Assembly: GCA_948567375.1 (NCBI GenBank) | Contig: OX419758.1 | Location: forward strand, 4,221,001 to 4,285,000 | Direction: 5' to 3' | Length of the DNA stretch: 64,000 nt | From: Lunularia cruciata | Taxonomy: Eukaryota; Streptophyta; Marchantiopsida; Lunulariales; Lunulariaceae | Shown: piece after piece, positions 44,720 to 56,700 of the stretch | Numbering within the stretch: the first letter of the stretch is position 1 | How the letters are laid out: each line of letters starts with the position of its first letter | The notes under the pieces: model-generated | Told to the model about the DNA's origin: nothing | Seen by the model: only the letters and a program-made list of their open reading frames with translations | Database searches by the model: none | Program-made: the position numbers and the translations under genes

Positions 44720-46963
44720 ATGGGCCCAGAGGCTTCATCTTCAGCTATGACAAGGGAACAGGAGATCTCACTGATTGTCATAGCTACCATGAGAGCCATG
44801 AAGGATCAAGAGGAAGAAAGAGACAAGGTGAGAGCGCAGTCTTCACAAGTCACGAAGTGTCTGCGCGCTGTGGTAGATCAGCAAGGGGAATTTGATGGTA
44901 AGGACGTGACCAAGTACCTGAAGGTCTACTGGAGAGAGGCCAAGCTTCATGATCTGGATGAGAAAATTGCCATTGCTAGGTTTCCTACATTGGCTGAGCT
45001 CAAAATCAGGAGGGTGGTTGAGGGCTTGGTGCGAGGGGCGGAGACATGGGAGGAGTTCTCCCAGATGATGAAAGAGGAATTCTTGCTGCAGGATGCAGAT
45101 CGGGTCACCCAGGCCATGTTCTTGGATTGGGTGAACAATAGGAGTAAAAACTTGGGCCCTCAAGATCTCCTAAGAGAGTTTAACAAGAGACTGGGGCATC
45201 TATCAGCTTGTGAAGCTGAGGCCATTAGACTACAGAGGTCTAACTACCTTCTGCGAGCTGCGGATAGTCGTTTGCGGGATGAGTTGGAGTATGCACTCGA
45301 TTTGCTCCAACCTGATCGGTTGGGAGCGGTAGAGTGGGGAAAGATTGAGGAGGCGGTTGTCTGGGTAAGCCGCAAGCGGAGGCAGAGAGAGCTGGATGAA
45401 GAAGCAATAGCCAAAGCGCCTATTTGGAGTAACGTGGTTGGGTCCGGGAGAGGGAAGGAGGGACAGCGAGTGAGTGAGATGCCCAAAGAAGGAGCAATGG
45501 ATGAGATCTCGCAACTGATGGAGGGGTTGAAGATTCTGACCACCAAGGTCGACCAGTTGCAGAGTGGGAGTAGCACTGCGAGGACGGATGGAGAGAGGGG
45601 GCAACCCTATGGGTGCATGTGGTGTGACAGTAAGAGTCATGCCAAAAGGGACTGCCAAGAACTATCAGAAGCAGTATGCAAACAGTGGGTGAAGTTTGTT
45701 GGAGAACACGGGATGAAGAAGATAGCCTTCTATGATACTGGGGAGCCAATACCGTTGAACGGTAACATGGGAGGGATGAAGGCTCTGCTGGAAAGACACA
45801 TGGGCAAGCGTGAAGTAAGTATGGCAGTCGCTGCATTTGAGCCTAGTGTGTATAGTGCAATGAGTGAAGTGAAGCAATGTGCAGACCTAGGAGAAGTTGA
45901 GAAGAAGAGACTAGCAGAGCAGGTCCGGAGGAAATCAGGGTGGGATGTGCCGGTGGTAATAACTGCCATCACTGCGGAAGTTGGTGCCACTTGGGATGCT
46001 ATGGTGGAAGAGAAACAAAAATCTGATCAACAAGCAGATAGTGAAGGGCAGCCAAGGGAAAAGCAACAGCGAGTGGAACCGGAGAGGAGGCAGGTTAGAA
46101 GGAAAGAGGTGCAGTTCAGCGATGCGCAAAAGAGCAGGGATCAAAATTTGGGCGTTGGAGAAGAGTCACGAATGGACAGAGAAGGGGCAGCGAACCAAAA
46201 GTCGGGAGAGGGATCTCCTAGGAAGGGGCCGGGTTGGCTGTTGAGCCGGGACATAGAAATGGAACTGGATCCGCAAGAGATTGCCAAAAAGTTTTGGAAG
46301 CAAGAGGTGAGGGGTTTCTCAAACGAAGAGTTCTTTGGTAGCTTGAGGAAGGATGTGCAGGACCTTATCCTTGTCAAGGCAAAGAAGAAACAATTCTACA
46401 AGGAAGGACCGCACACATCCTTGCTGTACGAGGACGGGAGTGAGACTGAAGGAGAGGTGGGAACTTTTGGGCTTGAGCTTGAACAGGAAAAACCAGAGGA
46501 TGAGACCCGAGAAGCACGTGTCTATGATGCTGCTCTTGAGGATGAGAAGTCATTTGTGCCCTTTTCAGAGGAGGTTCAAGACTCTTTTTGGGCGAGAAGT
46601 TGCAGCGAGTGCGAGATCAAGATGCAAGGAGTGAAAGCACCGGTGAGAGCGCTAATTGATTCAGGATCTGGGGTCAATCTCGTGTCAAAGGCGGTCTACA
46701 ATGAAGGGTGATGGAAGGTGGACCGTGACATCGATTGGAAGGTAAACTCAGTGAATAGGACCAGAAATGCATTGTGGGGAGCTTGTTCGGATGTCAAAAT
46801 CAAGATAGGGAATGTGGTAGAGCCTATTAATGTGTTCGTGCATGATACCTTGCCCTACCCGGTGATCCTAGGACAGCCCTTCATTACTCAGTTTAGAATG
46901 GAGAGCAAAGTTCTGAATGATGGGACTCATGTGGCAAAGGTTAGAAGTCAGAACGGGACCTGA
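44720..46963 (+). pseudogene. Element D gag-protease, one stop codon
   Basis: ATG 44720 (MGPEASSS) opens a frame of about 660 codons up to TGA 46709-46711, then continues in the same frame to 46963. Gag-like helices occur at residues about 20-230 (VTKYLKVYWREAK, WEEFSQMMKEEFLLQD, DLLREFNKRLG). A CCHC zinc knuckle CMWCDSKSHAKRDC lies near 45630-45672. A long charged linker follows, and then an aspartic protease: ALIDSGSGVNLVS just before the TGA and PVILGQPFI after it. The TGA, possibly from CGA, is the only break, so the gag part is the most intact coding region in D. The stretch 46964-47200 is a connector to RT with no further motif. Element E then interrupts at 47201. Confidence 0.85.
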
Positions 46964-47200
46964 ACAGTGCAATTCCCTACTGTGTTGCCGGGCAGAGACA
47001 GGAACAAGAGAGAATTAAGGGATCCAGAAAAGCCTACTGGAAGGTGGGGTTTCCACTAGGCGTCTTGTCAGGGAAGGTGGGGGGACAAGGCGCCCTATGC
47101 TACATTCCACCGCAAGAGATCAGTGAGGAGGACTGTTTTGATAGGACCTATATGGGAATCCAGAGTGGTAGAACTGTTTGCTTTGCACATGTAGGGAGTA

Positions 47201-47938
47201 TGTAATACCAAGGGTTAGCCATATGATCTAGATGTGAAATTTGTTTTGGTAACATCTAGAATGATGTTATACATGATGGTCAAAATAGATCAGATAGAAG
47301 TATCACCAAAAGAGTACTTCTACTAATAGGGCAGAAACCGAAATAGACTTGAGAACCTTAGAACCAATAGCTAGACATATGATTTAAAGGTGAGAATTGG
47401 TTTGGTAACATCTAGAAGGATGTTACACATGATGGACTAAACAGATCAGAAAGAGGTATCACCAAAAGGGGACTTCTACTAATAGAGTAGGAACCGAAAT
47501 ATGCCTGAAATCTTTGAAGGCAATTTCGGAGGCCTAAACGGATGAATTAGGCCTCGAAAATGTGCCGAATCGCCCCCCAACGGAGGATACTCTGGCCTTC
47601 CCTCCCCCTGGGTTGTCTCATCAAGAGCTTTCCAACGGTACCTTACTCATGTGATTCTGAGATTCCTACAGGAAGATTCCCTAAAAGATTCCCTCCGGTC
47701 AAAGCTTGTTTGACCAACCAGATAGGACCTAGACCAGACAGGTCACCCATCCAAGTAAGTAATCCAAGGGTGGAGCTTGCTGACATGTCACCTATCTGTG
47801 TCCCTAATCCTATGGTGGAGCTTCCTTGGAGGAGATCCTCTTTGTCTATATAATAAAGAGAAGGTGCTCCCTTGGGGCATCGAATGTTTGAGTGTGCAAT
47901 CTGTGTTTTTTCTCTTCTCTTGTCCTCGGAGTATTACA
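47201..47938 (+). mobile_element. Element E 5' LTR
   Basis: Starts TGTAATACCAAGGG and ends GGAGTATTACA. It contains a tandem duplication of about 155 bases (about 47219-47375 and 47376-47530). TATATAATAAAG at 47847-47858 is the probable promoter, about 90 bases before the LTR end. The PBS TGGTATCAGAGC at 47940-47951 matches the initiator-Met tRNA end. Confidence 0.96.
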
Positions 47939-48069
47939 ATGGTATCAGAGCTAGTGTTCTAGTCCACGAGAGTGGATCACCCCTCTTGGAATAGCACGAA
48001 CTACTGAAACTGAGTAATTTGAGGTGGAGAACATAGAGTAATCGCTAGACTTAGGAAGGACTTTAGAGA

Positions 48070-48300
48070 GTGGATGGGATGGATGCGCCGGGGGGACAAT
48101 TTCCCGCACCTAGCTTTCCATTCTCAAACCCATTCCACATCAAGGTTATGTACATCCAGCGTGAGCAGATGAGAGTATCGCTAGTTTATCACTTTGGTGC
48201 GGAATTCATGGACAAAGTGATGAACTCACCAAACCCGGTGATTCTACCTGTGGTGATATATGACAGAGAGTGGGATTTGACGATCTACATTCTATTATGA
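48070..48300 (+). CDS. Small leader ORF 1 of element E
   Basis: A 76-codon frame (MDGMDAPGGQFPAPSF...) between PBS and gag. Its core (NPFHIKVMYIQREQMR, FGAEF, PVILPVVIYD, YILL) aligns with the leader ORF of element B (31239-31409) and, less well, with the next ORF. No known domain is recognised. Presence of the module in two elements suggests a leader-encoded small protein or a conserved RNA leader that happens to be open. It is outside gag, whose ATG is at 48542. Confidence 0.5.
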   Translation: MDGMDAPGGQFPAPSFPFSNPFHIKVMYIQREQMRVSLVYHFGAEFMDKVMNSPNPVILPVVIYDREWDLTIYILL

Positions 48301-48304
48301 TAAT

Positions 48305-48508
48305 ATGGATATGAATGTCCCAAATCCTCTCCCTTTCAACACTCAAGTAGAAATCCGTTATGTAGTGAGGCCTAAATTGATATTTAGAGATTTTGTGGTT
48401 AGGAATTTTGGTGAGGAGTATTATCAACGAGTGATAGCCTCTGAGGTCCCAATAGTAGTTCCAATAGTTCGTGCGCCTTCCAGAGTGATTATATTGACTC
48501 TGTATTGA
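48305..48508 (+). CDS. Small leader ORF 2 of element E
   Basis: A 67-codon frame (MDMNVPNPLPFNTQVEIR) starting five bases after leader ORF 1. It looks like a diverged repeat of ORF 1: PFNTQVEIRYVV against PFHIKVMYIQ, NFGEEYYQRVI against HFGAEFMDKVM, and PIVVPIV against PVILPVV. So the leader seems to hold two copies of one module, possibly a single longer ORF before a break. Function unknown. Confidence 0.4.
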   Translation: MDMNVPNPLPFNTQVEIRYVVRPKLIFRDFVVRNFGEEYYQRVIASEVPIVVPIVRAPSRVIILTLY

Positions 48509-48541
48509 AGTAGACGTTAGCAATTGGGTGTTGCAGGAACC

Positions 48542-49627
48542 ATGGATCCGTAGTTGCAAGAGCTGGCGCAAGGAATGCAAGGGATGTTGAATGAATTTCA
48601 AGAGATTAAGATGACCATGGAGACATTGCAAAGTCAAGTGCAGATCCTCAAGAACGATCAAGCCATGCAAGAAGAAGAGCCTCAAAACCCAGTACTTGCA
48701 ACTAAAGTACTTGGAGAGGCACCCGTGCCTACGAACCCTATCAACGATGAAGCCACATTGCTACTCCGGATGAAGAAGACCTGCAACATCGAGCCTTACA
48801 AGGGGCAACGTACGATGGGAGTAGTGGAGAATTGGATCTCGAGAATGAATCAATGTTTTTGATTGTTCTCAACAGAGATCACAGAGCATGCTGCAGGCGT
48901 GTTTGCATGTGGGTACTTGACTGATAAAGCCCTCACATGGTATGATGCTTGGGAACAATCCATGCTGGCAGAGAGAAGGGAGGTCACATGGACAGCAATG
49001 CAAGAAGGACTGCTCAAGAATTTCCAATCGGTGGATTCTGTGCAGATGGCTCGAACCCGACTATGGGGATTGAGACAGAAGAATAGCATACAAGAGTATG
49101 TGGAGGCATTTCTAGATCTACAAGTTGCAATTACCGACATGAGTCCAGCAGAGGCTCTTGACAATTTCAAACGAGGGTTGAAAGAGTGGATTCGCCAAGA
49201 AGTCATGGTGCAAAACCCTCGCACGGTATTTGAAGCTATTGCTTGTATGCAGAGAATAGCTGGAGCATTAGGTGGAGGTGAAGGAGTAGTTCCACCTCAA
49301 CATTATTAGGCAGAAATGCCACACATGGGTGGACCAGTACCGATGGAATTGGGCAACCTTCGATTCCGGGATCGAGGAGCACGGCCGCTTCAAGGAGAGC
49401 GAGGACGGGTAGAAGAACAAAGAGATGGAGTCCCACGCGGAGAAGGGACTCGAGGAGAACAACGCCGTTGTTACAATTGTGGCCGTATTGGGCACATATC
49501 TACCAATTGTTGCACTTGTTTCCCTAGAGGCCCTCGGCCTTCGTACAGGCGATCTTTGAACAACATGGAGAGGCACATTGAAGAGGAGGAGATAGAAACC
49601 ACTTTAGAAAATGAAGATCGCCAGTAA
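48542..49627 (+). pseudogene. Element E gag, stops only
   Basis: ATG 48542 opens one frame to 49627 with stops at 48551, 48860 and 49307 and no frameshift. It includes a coiled-coil start (ELAQGMQGMLNEFQEIKM), a retrotransposon gag core (VENWISRMNQCF, YLTDKALTWYDAWEQ, WTAMQEGLLKNFQ, QEYVEAFLDLQ) and a zinc knuckle CYNCGRIGHISTNC near 49470-49512, flanked by Arg-rich sequence. Gag packages the RNA; this one would be cut short at codon 4 without readthrough. Confidence 0.88.
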
Positions 49628-49726
49628 ATGTACCTTGCGGCCTTACTGGCTCAATAAAGAAGTAGAGAAGCGAGGGAAGGAAGAAGAATAATGCGTAAAG
49701 ATCCCAAAAGGCAACCTCACAATTGA

Positions 49727-50198
49727 TTGTCGTGAATGGAATCCTAGAAGGTAATCAAGTGAGAGTATTAATAGATCCGGGAGCAACACAGAATTTCTTG
49801 TCTTGCTTTGTTGCAATAAGCTTGGGAATGGATCTAGAGAGAGATGGAAGTGAAGAAGTAGGCAAATTGAGAGGATTGAACCATTACCTAGACAGGTAAC
49901 CCTCTCTGTAGGAGAATATCAAGAAGCAATTGAGTGGCGAGTGATACAGTTAGCCCGTTATGATGCAATTTTAGGCATGCCATGGATGGAGCAGTACAAC
50001 CCAATGGTGGATTGGAGGAAGAAAGTAGTGAGAACCCACCAATGGTCAATCATTGGGGTTAAAGAAAAATCACACAGGCAGAAACTGCCTCTATATGTCG
50101 TAGGGACGACAACTGTCTGTAAGACCGATAGATGTTTTCTGGGTCTAATAAGAGAAGTCCAGGTGCACAACTCGCTGGACAAATTCTTGAGAAATTGA
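49727..50198 (+). pseudogene. Element E protease and link to RT, frameshifted
   Basis: The active-site strand reads VRVLIDPGATQNFLS, with Pro where Ser/Thr is normal (DPGA rather than DSGA). After a frame change near 49900 come ARYDAILGMPWMEQYNP, the LGMPWL-like C-terminal motif, and VDWRKK. A further stop or frameshift near 50198-50275 separates it from RT ([19 protein letters not shown] lies in yet another frame). The protease would be inactive or impaired from the DPG change and the breaks. Confidence 0.8.
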
Positions 50199-50278
50199 AG
50201 GATGTGGTGGATGAGTTTCAAGATGTCTTTCCCGATGATCTACCCTTAGGATTACCACCAAAAAAAAGAGTAGATCAC

Positions 50279-53037
50279 AAATTGAGACACTCCCCGGGAA
50301 GACACCTCCTTGTAAGGCCCCATATCGCCTATCACCTCATGAGTTGGAGGAGTGTAAGACTCAAATTGAGGAGATGCTACAGAAAGGGTTCATCCAACCT
50401 AGCATATCACCATATGGGGCCCCTATCTTGTTTGTGAAGAAGAAGGATGGTACAATGCGCATGTGCATTGACTATCAGGGTCTCAATCAGCAAACAGTGA
50501 AGAACAAATACCCCTTACCTCGCATGGATGACTTGTTTGATCAACTCCATGGAGCGAGATACTTCACCAAACTGGACTTGCGGAGCGGCTACAATCAAAT
50601 CCGAATTGCAGAGGAGGATGTGTACAAAACTACCTTTCGAACCAGGTTTGGCCACTTTGAGTATCTTGTGATGCCTTTTGGCCTCACCAATGCGCTTGCC
50701 ACTTTCATGAGCCTAATGAATGACATATTTTGTCCATACTTGGATAAGTCTGTTATCATCTTCTTGGACGATATCTAAGTATATAGTAGCACGATGACAG
50801 AACACAAACAACATCTACGAGAGGTCCTCCAGATTCTAAGACAGAATCAGTTGTATGCCAAAATCTCAAAGTGTGAGTTTGGCAAGTCTGAAGTAGACTA
50901 CTTAGGGCATAGAGTAAGTGCAGAGGGCATTCAAGTATTGACAGATAAAATAGAGGTCATTCAAAAATGGAGTGCCCTAGAAGATCAGACTCAACTTAAG
51001 AGCTTCTTGGGGTTGACGGGATTCTATCGTAGATTTGTCAAGGACTTTGCCAAGGTTGCACAGCCTTTAACGGCACTACTTGGCAACGGGAAGAAGTGGA
51101 CATGGGGAACTGCACAAGAGTTGGCCTTTCAAGAATTGAAGGCCGCCTTGCTACATGCACCAATCTTGAAGTGGTATGACCCAAAATGTCCAATCAAGTT
51201 GGCTACGGATGCATCAGGCGTAGCAATAGGAGCAGTCCTACAACAAGAGTGGCATGACGGATGGCATCCAATTGCATATTTCTCTCAAAAGTTGTTACCG
51301 GCAAAGCGTAACTACCACACCACAGAACGAGAAGAGTTGGCCATCGTTCTAGCAACCAAGCATTGGAAGCACTACCTGGGCGAGAAGGCATTTGTAGTAG
51401 AGACAGACCACAAACCTCTAGTCTACCTCGAGACACAGAAGGATCTATCTCGTCGCCAAATTCGGTGGGCAGAGTGTCAACAACGCTTCAACATGACAAT
51501 CACCTACGTGGAAGGTAAGAAGCAACTTGCAGATGCATTCACCCGCATGCCAATGGCCAACAACTTGGCGACAGAGGTTAAGATTAACCCTAAATTCTGG
51601 CAAGAGAGTCTAGCTGCTACAAAAACTGATCCAAAGATTGTAGAAGCGCAATCGTCCAAAGGTGTCACCAACACCCAAGGACTCACCTTTTGGGAGGGCC
51701 GATTGTGGATCCCAAATGTCCGAGAATTACGCACCACCATTCTAGCGGAATGTCATGATTCGGCCATTGCAGCTCATGTCGGAGTGGACAAGACCTTGGA
51801 GGCAGTCAAGCGCCATTACTATTGGCCCAAGATGAGCAACGACGTGATGGACTATGTGCGTAGCTGTCTACTTTGTCAACAGAACAAAGCTTCTAATCAA
51901 GCTCCTACAGGGCTCCTTCAACCTCTTCCTACTCCTACCCAACGTTGGGAACAAGTGAGTATGGATCTCGTCTGTGAATTACCCAAGACCACCTCAGGGT
52001 TTGACTCCATTGTGGTCTTTGTGGACCGGCTCAGCAAAATGATTCATGTACGCCCTACCACCAAGGAGGTGACCGCTCCACAACTAGCTCAACTATACTT
52101 AGATGCAGTCTTTGCTCACCATGGCTTGTCTAGAGTACTCATCACCGATAGAGGCACCCAATTCACCAGTTTGTTTTGGCGAACACTCTTTGGGTTCTTC
52201 AAAACCAAGTTGGCCATGTCTACAGCTTACCACCCACAAACAGATGGCCAAACAGAGCGGGCTAATTGCACGATTGAAGACATGTTACGCGGCTTCACCT
52301 TAGAAGAGCAAGAGAGGTGGGACACCCTACTACCGTTGGTGGAATTCGCTTACAACAATTCAGTGAATGCCTCCACCCAAGTCACTCCGTTCTTCCTCAT
52401 GTATGGTGAGCATCCCTTCACACCTTCTAGCTTGATGAAGATCCGTCCAGTGACTACCAAGGTTGATGCAGTCAACACATTTGTTTCTAGAATCCAACAA
52501 GGTGTGGAGTGCGCCAAGCACAGGTTACAGATTGCGCAAAATTGACAAAAGCAGTATGCTGATGCACACCGTAGGCACATGGAGTTCAATGTTGGGGATC
52601 AAGTGTGGCTATTGACAACCAACCTCACATTAGTTGGATCTTGTAAGCTCAGACCTCGTTTTATTGGGCCTTTCTCGATTCTTCGTCGCATCGGCGCTGT
52701 GGCCTATCACCTTGAGCTACCACCACACATGAACATCCATCCAGTGTTCCATGTCTCCCTATTACGCAGATATGCTCCCCGATCAGGCCAAGGTACTTCC
52801 ACACAGGACATTTGACCTTGTCCGACAGTCATTGATGGCACAGAGGAATATGAAGTGGAGCGGATTCTCCAAAAGCGCATGCGTGGTACTCGCCATCCGC
52901 GGGTGGAATATCTAGTACAATGGAAAGGTTACCCCCTCTATGAAGCAACCTGGGAACCCGCTGCCAATTTGGCACATGCACCGGTGTTGGTGCAAGCATT
53001 TGAGCAACAATTGCACAACGAGGACGTTGCGTTTTAA
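50279..53037 (+). pseudogene. Element E RT-RNase H-integrase-chromodomain
   Basis: One frame with three in-frame stops (50776-50778, 52543-52545, 52813-52815). [22 protein letters not shown], motif [26 protein letters not shown], motif C IIFLDDI, with the first stop right after it. RNase [39 protein letters not shown]. Integrase: H...HVG then CLLCQQ zinc finger, [16 protein letters not shown] and [12 protein letters not shown] giving the D,D,E triad. The C-terminus has FIGPFSILRRIG (GPY/F) and a chromodomain at about 52840-52990 (EYEVERIL, YLVQWKGYP, ATWEPAANL). Chromodomains steer insertion toward marked chromatin. It is the most complete pol in the window, but not functional as read. Confidence 0.93.
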
Positions 53038-53050
53038 AAGGAGGGAGGTC

Positions 53051-53788
53051 TGTAATACCAAGGGTTAGCCATATGATCTAGATGTGAAATTCGGTTTGGT
53101 AACATCTAGAATGATTTTATACATGATGGTCAAAATAGATCAGATAGAAGTATCACCAAAAGAGTACTTCTACTAATAGGGCAGAAACTGAAATAGCCTT
53201 GAGAACCTTAGAACCAATAGCTAGACATATGATTTAAAGGTGAGAATTGGTTTGGTAACATCTAGAAGGATGTTACACATGATGGACTAAACAGATCAGA
53301 AAGAGGTATCGCCAAAAGGGGACTTCTACTAATAGAGTAGGAACCGAAATATGCCTGAAATCTTTGAAGGCAATTTCGGAGGCCTAAACGGATGAATTAG
53401 GCCTCGAAAATGTGCCGAATCGCCCCCCAACGGAGGATACTCTGGCCTTCCCTCCCCCTGGGTTGTCCCGTCGAGAGCTTTCCAACGGTACCTTACTCAT
53501 GTGATTCTGAGATTCCTACAGGAAGATTCCCTAAAAGATTCCCTCCGGTCAAAGCTTGTTTGACCAACCAGATAGGACCTAGACCAGACAGGTCACCCAT
53601 CCAAGTAAGTAATCCAAGGGTGGAGCTTGTTGACATGTCACCTATCTGTGTCCCTAATCCTATGGTGGAGCTTCCTTGGAGGAGATCCTCTTTGTCTATA
53701 TAATAAAGAGAAGGTGCTCCCTTGGGGCATCGAATGTTTGAGTGTGCAATCTGTGTTTTTTCTCTTCTCTTGTCCTCGGAGTATTACA
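53051..53788 (+). mobile_element. Element E 3' LTR
   Basis: 738 bases, preceded by the polypurine tract AAAAGGAGGGAGG (53036-53048) and followed by GAGTA. TATATAA box at 53699-53705. Differences from the 5' LTR include TTTGTTTTGG against TTCGGTTTGG and GTCTCATCAAG against GTCCCGTCGAG. Confidence 0.96.
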
Positions 53789-53793
53789 GAGTA

Positions 53794-56700
53794 CCACGGG
53801 AATTTTGCAGAAGAGAATGAAAAGGAAAGAGAGAGTTCTGAAAACAGCAAGGGAAATGGATGATGGCGAGACTATCATTGGATTATTGGAGGATTGGGGA
53901 GAAGGTAGGGCAGTCCAGAAGGTGATCAGGGCAATGGAGAAAGGAAAACACGTGATTGAAATAGGAAGGGAGCTTCATGAAACACTTTCAAAGTTGGTTC
54001 ATGAAGTGAGATGTGACACTAAGTAGAAAACAGTGGACAAAAAGGTCCGTCTTATTGCTGTCCCATTGCCGTTGGATGCTTCTGATTTGATGCGTAGGAC
54101 CAGAGAGGAACCAAGACTGAGACAGGAAAAGGATATTGGTCATTCGTTTACTAAAGAGACCTTGGATGAGCTTACAATCGGAGGGGATGGATTGCTCACA
54201 AAAGTTGAGCGCCGTGCATTTAAGGAAATGATTGGGAAGTGCGGGAAGGCTTTTGCTTTCAAGATCGAGGAGATTGGGTGTGTGAACCCGCAGGAAATCA
54301 CACCGATGATAATTTTCACGGTTCCGCATGTACCATGGGATCTGAGGCCAATACTAGTGCCAAAGGCGCTTCTGCCCCAGCTGACAGAACTACTGAAGGA
54401 GAAAGTTCAGGCAAAGATTTTAGAACCTTCAGAAGCGCCATACTCAAATCGTTGGTTTACCGTCCGGAAGAAGAATGGTAAGTTGCGGTTCATACAGGAT
54501 ATGCAACCACCAAATAAGGTAACAATCCGGAATTCTAGTGTTGGACCGGCTGTGGATGAGTTTGCTGAGGAGTTTGCAGGGAGGGCAATCTATTCTATAG
54601 GAGATTTGTATTCAGGTTATGATCAGTTTCAGCTTGCTGAAGGGAGCCGAGACATAACCACGATGCAAACACCGTTAGGGCTGATGCGTATGTGCACTCT
54701 CCCAATGGGGGCTACTAACTCTGTGGCGCATATGCAAAGCGCTATGAATTGAATTCTGCAGTCTTTTATCCTTGAGAAGACCCGTCCATTCTTGGACAAT
54801 ATACCTATCAAGGGCTGCACAGAGAGCGAGAAAGATGAAACTTTGGTGGATGGAGGTATTAGGAGGTTTGTCATAGATCATATTCAAGATGTGGAGGCGA
54901 TATTGAGAAGGTTGATGGAAGCGGGGGTGACTCTCTCTAGAGAGAAGTTGGCATTTGGACTTGGAGAAATCCTTGTGGTGAGACACCTGTGTGGCTCGTA
55001 TGGAAGGAAGCCGGATCCGGAAAAGGTGGACATAATAGGGAAGATCAAGGATTGTTCCTCAGTTCAGGAGGTAAGAAGGTTCTTAGGGGCATGTGTTTTC
55101 TACCGTATATGGATTCCGCACTTTGGTCATGTTGCAGAGCCGCTCTACCAGCTTTTGAGGAAAAGGATCAGGTTTGTTTGGAGACTGGAACATTCGGTTG
55201 CTATGGCAAAACTGAAGAAAGCGCTGCAGAACCCACCTGTGCTCCACCCGCTTGACTACCGCTGTGGACGACCAATTATAGTTATGGTTGACTCAAGTCC
55301 CTACGCTGCTGGTTGGGCTGTGGGCCAAGACGATGAGAATGGCAACAGATTTGTAGCAAGGTTTGGAGCAAGGATCTTCACGGAACGGCAACGGAGGTAC
55401 CCTCAGATCAAATGGGAATTGTGGGGTGCCAAGATAGCACTAAGACAGGATAGAAATTGCCTAATAGGGACCTATGTCATCCTAGAGACAGATTGCTTGC
55501 CGCTGCTTGGAATGGTTGCAAACTGTGACACTCCAGACATTGCCATGTTGCGTTGGATAGCGTTCATTCAGATGTTTAATCCAGAGCTAAGGTACATAGC
55601 TGGGAAGGACAATCCGGTAGCTGATATGTTGTCTAGAGCATGTTATGAAGGAGCTGAAAATGACTGTATGGTGGATGTGCATGAGCTGGACTTGAACTTA
55701 CCCTTTAGAGAAGAACTGTACAAGGATGATCTTCTGGCTGTTGGAAAGTATCTTAGTTCTCTAGAGAAGAACTCCAAATGGACCAGGGAGGAGTTTGAGA
55801 AGATTAGAAGGAGATCGGGAAAATTCTTGTTGAAGGACGGGTATCTCTGGCGAAGGCCCAAGGGCAGCTCTGGAGTTCCACTGAGAGTGTTGGGAGATGA
55901 GGAGACGAAGCAGAGAGTGCTACGGGAGTCGCATGACGCGGATGCTGCCGGACACCGTGGGGTTTAGGGTACATACAAGCGCATCCGGGGTTTGTACTGG
56001 TGGCCAGGTATTTATATAGAGGTACGACGGTATGTGGAAACCTGTGAAATCTGTCAGATCTACTCCAAGGTAAGGCACATAGATGGGTTGAAACCTACTT
56101 ATCCGCTGAATCTCCATTTTCAGTGGGTTTAGGACTTGGTTCATATGCCTTTAGGAGTCCGAGGAGCTAAATATCTAGTACTAGCTAGGGAAGACTTGTC
56201 TAATTATGTGGAAGGAAGAGCATTGTCATCTACACATACCCAACAGGTGTGTTGGTTTGTCTTAGAGGATATCATTGCCAGGCACGGATGTTTCTACCGG
56301 ATGAGGGCAGATCGAGGTGAATTGGATGCAAGGGAAGCAGCTGACTTCTTTGCTAAGTTCAATATCAAGCTGAACCTGACTACTGCCTACAATCCGGAAG
56401 CCAATGGTAAAGAGTGAACGAGGTCATCCGCCAATAGTGAATGCTTTGGTGAAGGCTTGCCAAGGTGAGACATACAGATGGCCTGATTTGCTGCCCTTAG
56501 CACTTATGGCTGATAGGTTAACTTGCAGCTCGGTAACTGGGATGCCACCTGCTGAGTTAGTATCAAGACACTTACCTATTATGCCTATGGAAGAGGACAT
56601 CATTAGTTGGAGAAATGTTCAGTGGGAGGATAATGTGTCCACAGAGGAATTGATAACGTGTAGGATCGAGCACTTTAACCTAACACCACAGAGAATACAA

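Larger units (their letters stand above)
47201..53788 (+). mobile_element. Element E: chromodomain Ty3/gypsy (chromovirus), complete
   Basis: 6588 bp with 738-bp LTRs (47201-47938, 53051-53788) and perfect GAGTA target-site duplications at 47196-47200 and 53789-53793. The PBS is initiator-Met type. Order: leader ORFs, gag with CCHC knuckle, protease, RT, RNase H, integrase, chromodomain, polypurine tract. The LTRs differ at about ten positions by eye. All domains are present, but stops and frameshifts disable it. It inserted into element D between protease and RT and shares D's orientation. Confidence 0.96.

Noticed and set aside
45230..45877. Minus-strand frames of 70-142 residues
   Set aside because: Antisense of the well-supported gag-protease of element D.
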